Positions 35,818-45,357 of a stretch of DNA of 64,000 nt are shown here, piece by piece. This stretch comes from Leeia aquatica (GTDB lineage: Bacteria; Pseudomonadota; Gammaproteobacteria; Burkholderiales; Leeiaceae). The first letter of the stretch is position 1; each line of letters opens with the position of its first letter. Both the position numbers and the translations under genes were made by a program. Location: positions 1 through 64,000 of the forward strand of contig NZ_JABAIM010000004.1 of assembly GCF_012641365.1 (NCBI RefSeq). Reading direction: 5' to 3'. The notes under the pieces were generated by a model, which was not told the DNA's origin, searched no databases, and saw only the letters and a list, made by a program, of their open reading frames with translations.

Positions 35818-35846
35818 CTGACAAAGCCCAGGGCAAACGGTACACT
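35818..35846 (+). promoter_or_regulatory. Sigma-70 promoter of proS
   Basis: The -35 hexamer is CTGACA (35818-35823) and the -10 is TACACT (35841-35846), separated by exactly 17 bases. Each matches consensus in five of six positions. The proS ATG follows 44 bases after the -10. Confidence 0.75.
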
Positions 35847-35890
35847 AGCAGACTTTGATCGTTTCCGATCCATACCGGACCTGTACTGCC

Positions 35891-37603
35891 ATGCGTGCCA
35901 GCCAATACTACCTCTCCACCCTGAAAGAAGCGCCCGCCGAGGCCGAACTGATTTCCCACAAGCTGATGCTGCGTGCTGGCTTGATCAAGCGTCTGGGCAG
36001 TGGCCTGTACAGCTGGATGCCGCTGGGCTTGCGCGTGCTGCGCAAAGTAGAGGCCGTGGTGCGCGATGAAATGGCGCGTACCGCCAAGGCACATGAATTG
36101 CTGATGCCTGCGGTGCAACCTGCTGAACTGTGGCAAGAATCCGGCCGCTGGGAATTCTATGGCAAGGAGCTGCTGCGCCTGAAAGATCGCCATGAGCGCG
36201 ATTTCGTGATCGGGCCGACTCATGAAGAGGTTGTAACCGACATCGTGCGGCGTGACGTGCAAAGCTATCGCCAGCTGCCGGTGAACCTGTACCAGATCCA
36301 GACCAAGTTCCGCGACGAGATCCGCCCACGCTTTGGCGTGATGCGTGCACGCGAATTCGTGATGAAGGACGGCTACTCTTTCCATACCGACTTTGCCAGC
36401 CTGGAGCAGACTTACTGGGATTACCACCGCGCCTACTGTAATGTGTTTACCCGCCTCGGCCTGAAGTTCCGCGCCGTGGCAGCAGATACCGGCTCCATCG
36501 GCGGCACCGGCTCGCATGAATTCCAGGTACTGGCCGACTCCGGCGAGGACGAAGTGGTGTGGTGCCCGCAATCGGAATACGCTGCCAATATCGAGCTGGC
36601 CGAGGCCGTTGCGCCCGCGCATGCCCGCCCGGCAGCCAGTCAGCCCCTGAGCAAGGTGCATACCCCCGGCATCAAGACCATCGCCCAGCTGTGCGAGTTT
36701 CTCAAGGTGCCGGTTGAGCGGACCGTCAAGGCAGTGGTGGTGGATGGCAACGATGGCCGCCCGGTGCTGTTGATGGTACGTGGCGACCATAGCCTGAATG
36801 AGATCAAGGCAGAGAAGCTGACGCAGGTGAAAGTGCCGCTGACCTTCTCCAGCCCGGAAGCCATCCGCGAAGCTTTTGGCGCCAACCCCGGTTCGCTGGG
36901 CCCGGTCAATTTCCCGGGCACCGTGGTGATGGACCGGACCGTCGACCGCATGGCCGACTTCGTCATCGGCGCCAATGAAGACGATCAGCATTACACCGGC
37001 GCCAATATTGGCCGCGATTTCCCTGAACCGCTGGTAGCCGATATCCGCGATGTGGTGGCTGGCGATCCGTCGCCGGACGGCAAAGGCACCCTGGAAATCT
37101 GCCGAGGGGTGGAAGTCGGCCACATCTTCCAGCTGCGCACCAAGTATTCGGAAGCCTTGCAATGCAACTGGCTGGATCGTGAGGGGCAGACCCACCCGAT
37201 GGAAATGGGTTGCTACGGTATCGGCATCTCGCGCGTCGTGGCGGCCTGCATTGAACAGAATCACGACGAGCGTGGCATTGTGTTCCCGCCCGCCATGGCC
37301 CCGTTCACCCTCGCGCTGGTCTCGGTCGGTGCCGACCGTAACCCGGCAGTAGCCACCGCCGCAGAACAACTCTACAGCGAGCTGCAAGCCGCCGGGGTGG
37401 AGGTGCTGCTGGACGACCGTGATGAGCGCCCCGGCGTCAAGTTTGCCGACATGGAGCTGATCGGCATCCCCTTCCGCGTCACCATTGGCGGCAAGGGTCT
37501 GGAGAAAGGGGTGATCGAGTTCGTGCGCCGTGCCGACGGTGTGGTGGAAGAGCTGCCGCTGGCGGACGCTTGCGCCGCCATTCGTCGGGCCATCGGCGCT
37601 TGA
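35891..37603 (+). CDS. proS: Prolyl-tRNA synthetase, bacterial type
   Basis: This 570-residue class II aminoacyl-tRNA synthetase charges tRNA-Pro. The N-terminus [18 protein letters not shown], class II motif 2 region ([17 protein letters not shown]) and the CYGIGISR motif 3 are clear, with the editing (INS) domain about 230-390. The C-terminal anticodon domain is complete. The start is the ATG at 35891; 12 open codons precede it. Confidence 0.97.
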   Translation: MRASQYYLSTLKEAPAEAELISHKLMLRAGLIKRLGSGLYSWMPLGLRVLRKVEAVVRDEMARTAKAHELLMPAVQPAELWQESGRWEFYGKELLRLKDRHERDFVIGPTHEEVVTDIVRRDVQSYRQLPVNLYQIQTKFRDEIRPRFGVMRAREFVMKDGYSFHTDFASLEQTYWDYHRAYCNVFTRLGLKFRAVAADTGSIGGTGSHEFQVLADSGEDEVVWCPQSEYAANIELAEAVAPAHARPAASQPLSKVHTPGIKTIAQLCEFLKVPVERTVKAVVVDGNDGRPVLLMVRGDHSLNEIKAEKLTQVKVPLTFSSPEAIREAFGANPGSLGPVNFPGTVVMDRTVDRMADFVIGANEDDQHYTGANIGRDFPEPLVADIRDVVAGDPSPDGKGTLEICRGVEVGHIFQLRTKYSEALQCNWLDREGQTHPMEMGCYGIGISRVVAACIEQNHDERGIVFPPAMAPFTLALVSVGADRNPAVATAAEQLYSELQAAGVEVLLDDRDERPGVKFADMELIGIPFRVTIGGKGLEKGVIEFVRRADGVVEELPLADACAAIRRAIGA

Positions 37604-37611
37604 GGGCTCTG

Positions 37612-38226
37612 ATGCATCGCACCCGTTTGACCCGCCCCCTGCTGCTGGGCGTGCTGTTGTACTGTCTGGGCCTGCCCGCAGGGGCAGGCAAGCAGGAAAA
37701 GGAAATCCTCGCGCCTTCTGTACAAACCGCCATGCAACAGGCCATCAACGATAACCGTGAGCCACGGCTGGTGTTTGCCGACAAAGCAGAAGGCGAGCGC
37801 TGGCTCACTGAGATGATGCTGCGGCTGGAAAAGAAGGTACCAGATGCCTTCATGCGTAAACGGCTGCTGACCCTGATCCACTATGAAGCCACCCGTGCCG
37901 GTCTGGACCCACAACTGGTACTGGGCTTGGTGCAGGTAGAAAGTGGCTTCAAGAAGTACGCCATCTCCAGCGCGGGCGCCCGAGGCCTGATGCAAGTGAT
38001 GCCGTTTTGGGTCGATCAGATCGGCAACGACAAGCACAACCTGTTCGACGAAGCCACCAGCCTGCGTTTTGGCTGCACCATCCTGCGTCATTATCTGGAT
38101 ATAGAGAAAGGCAACCTGTATCTGGCGCTGGGCCGCTACAACGGCAGCCGTGGCCGCCCGGAATACCCGAACATGGTGCTGGGCGCCTGGCGCAGCCGCT
38201 GGCAGTGGGGTAGCAGCGGCAGCTGA
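37612..38226 (+). CDS. Lytic murein transglycosylase (SLT domain)
   Basis: This 204-residue exported protein has a signal peptide at about 1-27 and an SLT/Slt70 catalytic domain. The catalytic Glu is in VQVESGFKKYAISSAGA, followed by GLMQVMPFW and YLALGRYNGS. Such enzymes cleave peptidoglycan with formation of 1,6-anhydro ends. GAGGG precedes the ATG, eight bases after the proS stop, so it may be partly cotranscribed with proS. It lacks additional binding domains. Confidence 0.92.
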   Translation: MHRTRLTRPLLLGVLLYCLGLPAGAGKQEKEILAPSVQTAMQQAINDNREPRLVFADKAEGERWLTEMMLRLEKKVPDAFMRKRLLTLIHYEATRAGLDPQLVLGLVQVESGFKKYAISSAGARGLMQVMPFWVDQIGNDKHNLFDEATSLRFGCTILRHYLDIEKGNLYLALGRYNGSRGRPEYPNMVLGAWRSRWQWGSSGS

Positions 38227-38255
38227 CAAAAATGCCTGCCGCATTGCGACAGCGA

Positions 38256-38284
38256 TTGACGCTCTGCGTCACTTTTCCTAGAAT
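38256..38284 (+). promoter_or_regulatory. Sigma-70 promoter of grxD
   Basis: TTGACG (38256-38261) and TAGAAT (38279-38284) are spaced by 17 bases, five of six matches each. The grxD ATG lies 83 bases after the -10, leaving a 5' leader of roughly 75 bases. Confidence 0.78.
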
Positions 38285-38367
38285 CCGACAAAATCACTCA
38301 AGTATTTTCCACTGCGGAAGCTGATCTTCTAACCGTCAACGCCCTAGCGGGCTGGAGTCCATACACC

Positions 38368-38676
38368 ATGAGCGCACAAGAGCACATCCACCAGACCGTC
38401 ACCAACCACAAGGTGGTGCTGTACATGAAGGGCACCCCCACCTTCCCGCAATGCGGCTTCTCCTCTAATGCCGTGCAAATCCTCAAAGCCTGTGGCGTGG
38501 CCGATTTCAAGGCGGTGAACGTGCTGGAAGACCCGGAAATCCGCCAGGGCATCAAGGACTACGCCAACTGGCCCACCATCCCGCAGCTCTACGTCGGCGG
38601 TGAGTTTGTCGGCGGGTCAGACATCATGCGCGAGCTGTATGAGAGCGGCGAATTGCAAAAAATGTTGTCTGCATAA
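38368..38676 (+). CDS. grxD: Monothiol glutaredoxin (Grx4/GrxD)
   Basis: This 102-residue monothiol glutaredoxin has the CGFS active site (Cys29) in [11 protein letters not shown], the TVP-like WPTIPQLYV segment and GGSDIMREL near the end, which together bind glutathione and a 2Fe-2S cluster. It acts in iron-sulfur cluster transfer. Complete and typical in length. Confidence 0.97.
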   Translation: MSAQEHIHQTVTNHKVVLYMKGTPTFPQCGFSSNAVQILKACGVADFKAVNVLEDPEIRQGIKDYANWPTIPQLYVGGEFVGGSDIMRELYESGELQKMLSA

Positions 38677-38682
38677 ACACGC

Positions 38683-38697
38683 TGGCACGCATTGTGC
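38683..38697 (+). promoter_or_regulatory. Sigma-54 (RpoN) promoter of the pilin gene
   Basis: TGGCAC at 38683-38688 and TGC at 38695-38697 place GG and GC at the -24 and -12 positions with exact sigma-54 spacing. The only departure from TGGCACG-N4-TTGC is the first T of TTGC. It lies just after grxD and 70 bases before the pilin ATG. Type IV pilin genes are commonly driven by RpoN with PilR. Confidence 0.82.
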
Positions 38698-38767
38698 ATA
38701 TAATGCCCACAAGGCCAAGCACAAGACTTGGCTTTGCCATCCTAGACAACCCTTACGGGAGAATCAT

Positions 38768-39259
38768 ATGAAACGCGTTCAACAAGGTTTTACCTTGATC
38801 GAACTGATGATCGTGGTTGCGATCATCGGTATTCTGGCCGCCATCGCCATTCCGCAGTACCAGGACTACGTGACCCGTAGCCGCTGGCAAGACAACATCT
38901 CCGGTGCAGCCGCGATCAAAACCGGCATTGCTGAGTGTGTGCAGGATAATGGTGGCAGCTTCACCAACTGTGCCACCTATACTGCCTTGACTAGCGCAAA
39001 CTATGTTCCTCAAGCCACGGTTGCCGCCAATCACAGTGCTGGTGTGTGGGGTGTCAAGTTTGGCTTTGCGACTGTCGGCACCTCTGGGCGGATCGATATT
39101 GGCGGTGACGATCGGGTGGGTCGTTGCAGTGTTACTCTGACCCCGACCCTGACTGACAACCAGCTGCAATGGGTCTTTACGAACACCACCGCGACTGTAC
39201 ACACCGGGGGCGGTGGAACTGCGCCTTGCACCAAGCGTCGCACTGGCGTAGGTTCTTAA
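38768..39259 (+). CDS. pilA: Type IV major pilin (PilA/PilE)
   Basis: This 163-residue prepilin has the short basic leader MKRVQQG, cleavage before Phe8, and Glu at mature position 5, then the hydrophobic helix up to [11 protein letters not shown]. Four cysteines (57, 68, 120, 154) suggest two disulfides, the last enclosing the D-region. The C-terminal tail (GGGGTAPC) is short and Gly-rich. It is a pilus subunit used in twitching, adhesion and DNA uptake. A glycosyltransferase gene follows, so the subunit may be O-glycosylated. Confidence 0.95.
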   Translation: MKRVQQGFTLIELMIVVAIIGILAAIAIPQYQDYVTRSRWQDNISGAAAIKTGIAECVQDNGGSFTNCATYTALTSANYVPQATVAANHSAGVWGVKFGFATVGTSGRIDIGGDDRVGRCSVTLTPTLTDNQLQWVFTNTTATVHTGGGGTAPCTKRRTGVGS

Positions 39260-39286
39260 TTCAGGGTAATTTATTCTGAATGAAGC

Positions 39287-39313
39287 AAGGGGGCATTCTG
39301 TGCCCCCTTTTTC
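39287..39313 (+). terminator. Intrinsic terminator after the pilin gene
   Basis: GGGGGCA (39289-39295) pairs with TGCCCCC (39301-39307) over a five-base loop and is followed by a T-tract. It separates pilin from the downstream ligase gene, so that gene must use read-through or its own promoter. Confidence 0.88.
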
Positions 39314-39351
39314 TTTACAATGCTGTATGCAATTTTTGCAAAACATAATCC

Positions 39352-41103
39352 ATGGATGACACCAAATTGCTGACAATGGCCGGGCAAGAAGCTCCTATTT
39401 CAATGCATCGTAAATTGGCCATCGGATTATGCGCTTTACTGCCATTTATTATTCCTGTCGCACTATTGCCTGATCCGGGTTGGGTGCCTTCTGTTAGTGG
39501 CTTTTTTGCCCCGCTGCTTTTGTTACTGAGCTGGGCATGCTGGTGCCACGGCCGGCTTGCTTTTTCGCTCTCCTCCCTCAGCTGGCTGGCGTTTGGGGCA
39601 TTGCTCTTCTTGCAGCCCCGCTTTGTTGCCACCCCTTATCTCACCAACAACTGGGTGCCGGCGCTGATCATGCTGGTGGCCGCATTGCTGGCTTGGGCAT
39701 TATTTGCATTGCATGACTACTATGGCTTAGCACGCTTGATGCGGCTTCTGGCTTGGGGATTGGTGATTGGCGGCCTCTGCAACGTGCTGGTCGTAACACT
39801 ACAGTGGTATGACATTGCAAAGCGGGTACCGTGGCTAGCCCTGGGTGCCAACGCCAAAGTACACGGTGTCGTCGGCAATCTCGGCCAACGCAACTGGCTG
39901 ACCGAATACCTGCTCTATGGCATGTTGGCCATTGCCTGGCTGCTGCCGCAGGTAGCACGCAGCAAGCAAAGGTTGCTGTGGCTGATTGCTGCCGCTTTTG
40001 CCTGGGTGGTTGCCATGACCGGCTCCCGCTCGCCAGTACTGATCGCCCCTGTTTTGGTACTGTGGGCTTTTTGGCAGCAGCGCGGCAACAAGAGCCTTTT
40101 CATGCGCAATGTGATGCTCATGGTGGGCTTGCTCGTCTTGGCGACCTTCCTGTTCTGGCTGCAACAGCAGCTCTGGGGAGGCGGAGAAAGTGCCATCACG
40201 TCAATTAGCCGTGGCGGCATGCGCCGCCTGGTAGAATGGCAAAAATGTATTGACTTGTTCCTGACCCACCCGTGGCTGGGAGTCGGCTGGGGCAACTATG
40301 CCTGGTACTCGTTCCAGTTACAGCAGATCCCGGCCTATGCCAAAGTGGTCGAATCTTCCATGTTTGACCATGCCCACAATGCCTTCTTCCAGATTCTGGC
40401 CGTTACTGGTCTCGCTGGGCTGGCCTGCATCGCCCCCTTGGTATGGATTGGTCTTCGGCAAATCTTCCGCCGTGAACAGGACAATCTGGTTGGCGCCTTG
40501 CTGATTGTGATTTTGATTCGTGCCCAAGTGGAATGGTCGCTTTGGATGCCCGGCTTCTTCTTTTTTTGTGTCATCCTGCTGGCACTGTGCCAACAGCCTG
40601 CTTGGGGACACCGTGCATGGAAACCCAGCTACCGGCTCTCGATTGGGGTCTTTGCCGCAAGCATGCTGCTGCTGAGCAGCCTCTCCCTATATCAGTACAC
40701 TCGCCTGTCGCGCATCTTTGTAGGCGACAAGAATCTGAAAGGCGATGTGGCCATGATTGACCTGCTCAGCTACTCGCAGAATATCTGGCTAGCAGCCACC
40801 ACGGACCGTATAGTCGCCGCCAGACTCAGTTATGATCGCAATCTGTTGCCCATGAAGCTTGAATTGCTGGAGCAGGTCAGCCGCAATACCCCATTTCCGG
40901 ACGTACTCATTCGTGAAGCCTATTTCCTTGCCCTGAATGGACAGACGGCCTTGGCCCGTACTCGGGTTCAGCAGATTTTGGTCGCTTATCCGAGCTCTCG
41001 TGACAAATACATCATCACCTTGCTGAATGACCCCAGCCCGGAAGGCAAGATGATTCTGAATTTGCTGCTGGACCACGCCCGCCGCTATGGCCCTACCCGC
41101 TGA
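39352..41103 (+). CDS. pglL: Pilin O-oligosaccharyltransferase (PglL/TfpO-like, Wzy_C)
   Basis: This is a 583-residue inner-membrane protein with about 11 to 13 helices and a Wzy_C/PglL domain. The conserved VVGNLGQRNWLTEYL and the periplasmic SSMFDHAHNAFFQILAVTG block (His pair) are as in PglL ligases, and a soluble C-terminal part (about 470-583) follows. PglL transfers lipid-linked oligosaccharide to serine or threonine of pilin. Its place right after pilA supports that over O-antigen ligase (which is encoded at 11900-13225). In-frame ATGs at 39376 and 39403 are alternative starts; none has a good ribosome site. Confidence 0.85.
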   Translation: MDDTKLLTMAGQEAPISMHRKLAIGLCALLPFIIPVALLPDPGWVPSVSGFFAPLLLLLSWACWCHGRLAFSLSSLSWLAFGALLFLQPRFVATPYLTNNWVPALIMLVAALLAWALFALHDYYGLARLMRLLAWGLVIGGLCNVLVVTLQWYDIAKRVPWLALGANAKVHGVVGNLGQRNWLTEYLLYGMLAIAWLLPQVARSKQRLLWLIAAAFAWVVAMTGSRSPVLIAPVLVLWAFWQQRGNKSLFMRNVMLMVGLLVLATFLFWLQQQLWGGGESAITSISRGGMRRLVEWQKCIDLFLTHPWLGVGWGNYAWYSFQLQQIPAYAKVVESSMFDHAHNAFFQILAVTGLAGLACIAPLVWIGLRQIFRREQDNLVGALLIVILIRAQVEWSLWMPGFFFFCVILLALCQQPAWGHRAWKPSYRLSIGVFAASMLLLSSLSLYQYTRLSRIFVGDKNLKGDVAMIDLLSYSQNIWLAATTDRIVAARLSYDRNLLPMKLELLEQVSRNTPFPDVLIREAYFLALNGQTALARTRVQQILVAYPSSRDKYIITLLNDPSPEGKMILNLLLDHARRYGPTR

Positions 41104-41118
41104 TCAGGTTAATGATCC

Positions 41119-41442
41119 ATGACCGAATCCGAATTCCTTACCCATACCGATCAGGTCTTCCGTGATCTACAGGACCAGCTGGATGCCAGCGCGCTGGACC
41201 TGGAAGTGCTGTGGAGTGGCAATGTGCTGGAGATCGAGTGTCCGGATGGCGGCAAGATTGTGGTCAATCGGCATGTTCCGAATCAGGAGTTGTGGATTGC
41301 GGCGCGCAGCGGGGGCTATCATTTTGCCTGGCGGCAGAATGAATGGCTCAACACCCGGGATGGGGGGGAGTTTTATGCCACCCTCTCGGAGTGTCTCTGC
41401 AATCAGACAGGCGAAGAATGCGGATTGCATAAATCTGTCTAA
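41119..41442 (+). CDS. cyaY: Iron donor protein CyaY (frataxin)
   Basis: This 107-residue frataxin has an acidic first helix (LTHTDQVFRDLQDQLD), then the beta-sheet segment NVLEIECPDGGKIVVNRHVPNQELWIAA and GYHFAW. It binds iron and regulates iron-sulfur cluster assembly at IscS. Complete length. Confidence 0.95.
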   Translation: MTESEFLTHTDQVFRDLQDQLDASALDLEVLWSGNVLEIECPDGGKIVVNRHVPNQELWIAARSGGYHFAWRQNEWLNTRDGGEFYATLSECLCNQTGEECGLHKSV

Positions 41443-41587
41443 GTGGATCAGATTCTGGCTACAATAACGGGTGAGAAGATTTAAATATTGCGAAATGTCA
41501 TCTCTTTCCCATCATCTGGGCCTACACTAGAGGCAAGGCGGGTGGAATGGAGAGCCCGCGCAAACCGGATGCCTTGATCCCGTGGCC

Positions 41588-42790
41588 ATGTTTTCGTTTT
41601 TCAAAAAGAAGCCGGACGAGCCTGCCAGCCCGTCCGCCCCCAGCGTTGCGATCCCAAAGGGGCGCGAAGCCAGCCCGGCTGCGCCTGTCATTGTGCAGCC
41701 CGCAGGCAAGGTTGCACCTGCGCCCGAACCTGCGCCTCCTTTGGCCGAGCCCACAACGGCCCTGCCGGATACTTCCGCCTTTTTCCCGGTTGAGCTGGCA
41801 CCCGCCGATGTGTCGGCCATGGAAGAGGCCGCCATTCTCTACGCCAATGAGCAATATGAGGCAGCGGTAGAGTTGCTGGAGGCTCAGGTCAATAGCGAGC
41901 CGCGTTGTGACGAAGAGCTTTGGTTGATGCTGCTGGAGCTGTATCAGGTACAGAACAACAAGGCGGCGTTTGATGAACTGGCCTTGCAGTTTGTGGTGGC
42001 GTTTGAGCGCACGGCCCCGATCTGGCAGCGTGCCAGCCGCAGTGCCGCCACTGGCAAAGAAAGCAGCAACGCGCTGACCCTGCTGCCGAGCCAGCTGAGC
42101 GAAGCGGGCATCAGCAAAGCCATCCAGCAACTACAGCAGCAAGCGCAGAAGCAGAAGCTGGTACAGCTGGACTGCAGCCGGGTGACCGACTTGGTGGCGA
42201 CCGCCCTGCCCGCCATCACCGACGCACTACGCCTGCTGCGTCGCCAGCAAGTACGCGTGCAGCTGGCGCAGCCAGAAGCTTTGTTACAGCTGCTGCAAGA
42301 CCGGATCGAGATGATGCGGCGTGATGAGGCTGATATTCCATGCTGGCTGTTCCTGCTGGAGTGTCTGCAATGGCAGGGGGATCAAGAGGCATTTGAAACC
42401 CTGGCGGTCGATTATGCCGTCACCTATGAAGTGTCGCCCCCATCCTGGGAGCCCTTGCCCAAAGCCCCCGCTGCCAAAGCGGGTTCATCTGAGGCACCGC
42501 TTGCGCCCTCCCAGACAGATGCCTTTGTGCTGCAAGGCCATTATGGTGCTGACAAAGTGGCGGAGCTGGACCCCCTGATGGAACATGCCGAAGCCCGTAG
42601 CGTGGTGAATATCGACTGCCTGGGGCTGGAGCGGATGGATTTTGTCTCTGCCGGCCACCTGCTCAACCTGCTGGTGCAGCTGCAGCAGCAGGGCAAGGAG
42701 CTGCACCTGCGCCAGGTCAGCCATCTGGTCGGTGCGCTGTTCCGCGTGCTCGGCATGCACGATTTCTGCAAGCTGCACTACCGCAAGTAA
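41588..42790 (+). CDS. STAS-domain protein of unknown function
   Basis: This is a 400-residue soluble protein. A basic start MFSFFKKK is followed by a Pro/Ala-rich low-complexity linker (about 10-65), a helical region with tetratricopeptide-like character (about 70-135), and two STAS-like domains (about 155-225 and 320-400). The last contains VNIDCLGLERMDFVSAGHLLNLL, the typical STAS helix. There is no anti-sigma kinase nearby, so it is not an evident SpoIIAA system; lipid or protein binding is possible. It lies just before hslVU. A GTG at 41582 is an alternative start. Confidence 0.65.
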   Translation: MFSFFKKKPDEPASPSAPSVAIPKGREASPAAPVIVQPAGKVAPAPEPAPPLAEPTTALPDTSAFFPVELAPADVSAMEEAAILYANEQYEAAVELLEAQVNSEPRCDEELWLMLLELYQVQNNKAAFDELALQFVVAFERTAPIWQRASRSAATGKESSNALTLLPSQLSEAGISKAIQQLQQQAQKQKLVQLDCSRVTDLVATALPAITDALRLLRRQQVRVQLAQPEALLQLLQDRIEMMRRDEADIPCWLFLLECLQWQGDQEAFETLAVDYAVTYEVSPPSWEPLPKAPAAKAGSSEAPLAPSQTDAFVLQGHYGADKVAELDPLMEHAEARSVVNIDCLGLERMDFVSAGHLLNLLVQLQQQGKELHLRQVSHLVGALFRVLGMHDFCKLHYRK

Positions 42791-42794
42791 GCCC

Positions 42795-42822
42795 CTTGCG
42801 TTTTGCATATTCAGCCCCATCT
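42795..42822 (+). promoter_or_regulatory. Sigma-32-like heat-shock promoter of hslVU
   Basis: CTTGCG (42795-42800) resembles the sigma-32 -35 (CTTGAA), and CCCCATCT (42815-42822) matches the -10 (CCCCATNT) with a 14-base spacer. It lies between the STAS gene stop and hslV, 29 bases before the hslV ATG. HslVU is a classic heat-shock operon. The -10 overlaps the loop of a small inverted repeat (TATTCAG/CTGAATA). Confidence 0.75.
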
Positions 42823-42851
42823 GCTGAATACTACGCAACGGAAGCACAACC

Positions 42852-43388
42852 ATGCAGCAATTCGACGGCACCACCATCCTGTCTGTCCGCCGGGGCAGGC
42901 AGGTTGCCCTCGGTGGCGATGGTCAGGTCACCCTCGGCAACATCGTCATCAAATCCACCGCGCGCAAGATTCGACGTCTGTATCGCGATGAGATCCTGGC
43001 CGGATTCGCTGGCGGTACGGCAGACGCCTTTACCCTGTTCGAGCGTTTTGAAGGCAAACTGGAAAAGCACCAGGGTCACCTTCTTCGCGCTGCCGTCGAA
43101 CTGGCCAAAGACTGGCGTACCGACCGCATGCTGCGGCGTCTGGAAGCCATGCTGGCCGTCGCCAACCGCGACCATACCCTGATCATCACCGGCAATGGCG
43201 ACGTGCTGGAGCCAGAAGATGGTATTGCGGCCATTGGGTCAGGGGGGGCTTACGCCCAGTCTGCGGCGCGCGCATTATGGGAAAATACCGAGCTGGCGCC
43301 GGTCGACATCGTCAAGAAGTCGCTGACCATCGCGGGCGACTTGTGCATCTACACCAACCAGAACCATTTGATCGAGTCGCTGGACTAA
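42852..43388 (+). CDS. hslV: ATP-dependent protease HslUV peptidase subunit
   Basis: This 178-residue threonine protease forms a double hexamer with HslU. Cleavage after Gly6 would expose catalytic Thr7 ([11 protein letters not shown]). [13 protein letters not shown]-like and [20 protein letters not shown] blocks are typical. It is followed by hslU with a 27-base gap. Confidence 0.97.
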   Translation: MQQFDGTTILSVRRGRQVALGGDGQVTLGNIVIKSTARKIRRLYRDEILAGFAGGTADAFTLFERFEGKLEKHQGHLLRAAVELAKDWRTDRMLRRLEAMLAVANRDHTLIITGNGDVLEPEDGIAAIGSGGAYAQSAARALWENTELAPVDIVKKSLTIAGDLCIYTNQNHLIESLD

Positions 43389-43415
43389 TCCGCACCCGTG
43401 TCGCAGGAAGCCCTC

Positions 43416-44750
43416 ATGAGCATGACCCCGCAGGAAATCGTCCATGAACTGGACAAGCACATCATCGGCCAGCAAGCCGCCAAGAAGGCGGTCGCCATTG
43501 CCTTGCGCAACCGCTGGCGTCGCCAGCAGGTGGCAGAGCCACTGCGGCAGGAAATCACCCCGAAAAACATCCTGATGATTGGCCCCACCGGCGTGGGCAA
43601 GACCGAGATCGCCCGCCGTCTGGCCCGGCTGGCTGATGCCCCCTTCATCAAGGTGGAAGCCACCAAGTTCACCGAAGTCGGCTATGTTGGCCGTGATGTC
43701 GACAGCATCATCCGCGATCTGCTGGAAACCGCCATCAAGCAAACTCGTGAACAGGAAGCCCACAAGCAGCGCCATCATGCCGAAGACCGCGCCGAGGATC
43801 GCGTGCTGGATGCCCTATTGCCGCCGCCGCGCCAGATGGGCTTCGGGCTGGCGGAAGACAAGCCGGACGATAGCGCCACCCGCCAGAAATTCCGCAAGAT
43901 GCTGCGGGAAGGCCAGCTGGACGACAAGGAAATCGAAATCGAGCTGGAAGCCCCCAAAGCCAGCGTCGAGATTTTCTCGCCGCCCGGCATGGAGGAGCTG
44001 ACCAGCCAGATTCAGGGCATGTTCCAGAACATGAGTGGCGGCAAGAAAAAGAGCCAGAAGCTGACGGTGAAAGAGGCCTACAAGCTGCTGGTGGAAGAAG
44101 AGGCCGCGCGTCTGGTCAATGACGAAGACGTCAAGGCCAAGGCGCTGCGCAATGTCGAGCAGAATGGCATTGTGTTCCTCGACGAGATCGACAAGATCAC
44201 CAGCCGTTCTGACGGGCAAAGCAGTGGCGAAGTCTCACGCCAGGGCGTGCAGCGTGACCTGCTGCCACTGGTGGAAGGCACCACCATTTCCACCAAATAC
44301 GGCATGGTGAAGACCGACCACATCCTGTTCATCGCCAGCGGCGCCTTTCATCTGGCCAAACCGTCCGACCTGATCCCTGAGCTGCAAGGCCGTTTCCCGA
44401 TCCGGGTGGAGCTGGAATCACTGTCGGTTACCGACTTTGAGAGCATCCTCACCCGTACCGATGCCTGCCTGATTCGCCAGTACCAGGCCCTGCTGGCCAC
44501 TGAGGGCGTCACGCTGGAGTTCACCCCGGATGCCATCCATCGCATGGCCGAGATTGCCTGGCGTGTGAACGAAAAGACAGAGAACATCGGCGCACGCCGT
44601 CTGTACACCGTGATGGAGCGCCTGCTGGAGCTGATCTCCTTCCAGAGTGCCAATGAGCAGGGCAAGACCATCACCCTGGATGCGGCAGCGGTAGACCAGC
44701 AACTGGGCGAACTGGCGGTCAATGAAGACCTCGCCCGTTACGTGCTTTAA
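43416..44750 (+). CDS. hslU: HslUV ATPase subunit
   Basis: This 444-residue AAA+ unfoldase feeds proteins into HslV. Walker A is [16 protein letters not shown], Walker B is [10 protein letters not shown], and the I-domain lies between (about 110-240). The C-terminus ends RYVL; the family uses this tail to activate HslV. Start ATG 43416 (MSMTPQEIV) has GCAGGAAG before it and fits the usual length; a GTG 18 bases upstream is open. Confidence 0.97.
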   Translation: MSMTPQEIVHELDKHIIGQQAAKKAVAIALRNRWRRQQVAEPLRQEITPKNILMIGPTGVGKTEIARRLARLADAPFIKVEATKFTEVGYVGRDVDSIIRDLLETAIKQTREQEAHKQRHHAEDRAEDRVLDALLPPPRQMGFGLAEDKPDDSATRQKFRKMLREGQLDDKEIEIELEAPKASVEIFSPPGMEELTSQIQGMFQNMSGGKKKSQKLTVKEAYKLLVEEEAARLVNDEDVKAKALRNVEQNGIVFLDEIDKITSRSDGQSSGEVSRQGVQRDLLPLVEGTTISTKYGMVKTDHILFIASGAFHLAKPSDLIPELQGRFPIRVELESLSVTDFESILTRTDACLIRQYQALLATEGVTLEFTPDAIHRMAEIAWRVNEKTENIGARRLYTVMERLLELISFQSANEQGKTITLDAAAVDQQLGELAVNEDLARYVL

Positions 44751-44771
44751 CGCTTTGCGCAGAACCCACCA

Positions 44772-44798
44772 CAGACCCGCCTCGGCGGGTCTGTTTTA
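44772..44798 (+). terminator. Intrinsic terminator after hslU
   Basis: CAGACCCGC pairs with GCGGGTCTG across a short CTCG loop (stem at 44772-44793), followed by TTTTATT. It lies 21 bases after the hslU stop. Confidence 0.9.
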
Positions 44799-44838
44799 TT
44801 GCAGGGGCAATAACCCTGATCACAACAAGGAGAAACCG

Positions 44839-45342
44839 ATGATTGAAGCTGGTCAGCACCTGCCCGCCGGGCAACTGAGCGAATACCTGACCGAGCCGGG
44901 CGAGGGCTGCAGCATCGGCCCCAACCGCTTTGAGGTGCAGGAACGCCTGAAGGGCAAAAAGGTGGTGATTTTCGGCCTGCCCGGCGCCTTCACCCCCACC
45001 TGCTCGGCCAAGCACCTGCCGGGTTATCTTGCCGAGATCGAACAGTTTCGCGCCAAAGGCGTGGACGAAGTGTGGTGCTTTGCAGTCAACGATGCCTTTG
45101 TGATGCACGCCTGGGGCGAGCAGCAAGGTGCCAGTGGCAAGGTGGCCATGATTGCCGATGGTAGCGCCGACTACACCCGTGCCCTCGGTCTAGAGCTGGA
45201 CCTGAACGCCCACGGCATGGGTCTGCGCTGCAAGCGCTTCGCCATGATCGTTGAAGATGGCGTGGTGCGCTCTGTGGACGTGGAAGCCCCTGGCCAGTTC
45301 ACGGTCAGTGACGCTACCAGCCAATTGGCCCGTCTCGGCTAA
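44839..45342 (+). CDS. Peroxiredoxin, Prx5/PMP20-type
   Basis: This 167-residue thiol peroxidase reduces hydroperoxides. The peroxidatic Cys55 is in FGLPGAFTPTCSAKHLPGY, and the later MGLRCKRFAMIVEDG holds another cysteine of the family. It is the small atypical type that often uses glutathione or glutaredoxin; a fused glutaredoxin domain is absent. AAGGAG precedes the ATG. It lies after the hslU terminator and so has its own transcript. Confidence 0.92.
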   Translation: MIEAGQHLPAGQLSEYLTEPGEGCSIGPNRFEVQERLKGKKVVIFGLPGAFTPTCSAKHLPGYLAEIEQFRAKGVDEVWCFAVNDAFVMHAWGEQQGASGKVAMIADGSADYTRALGLELDLNAHGMGLRCKRFAMIVEDGVVRSVDVEAPGQFTVSDATSQLARLG

Positions 45343-45357
45343 GCGGGTACGGAACCA

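Noticed and set aside
35765-37387. Long open frame (about 540 codons) on the minus strand
   Set aside because: It is antisense to proS, whose sequence is highly conserved. The frame is His/Gln-rich with no family likeness; GC-rich codon use leaves open frames on the opposite strand.
41443-41587. Promoter before the STAS gene (TACACT near 41522)
   Set aside because: The -10-like hexamer has no acceptable -35 at 16-18 bases, so I did not list it.
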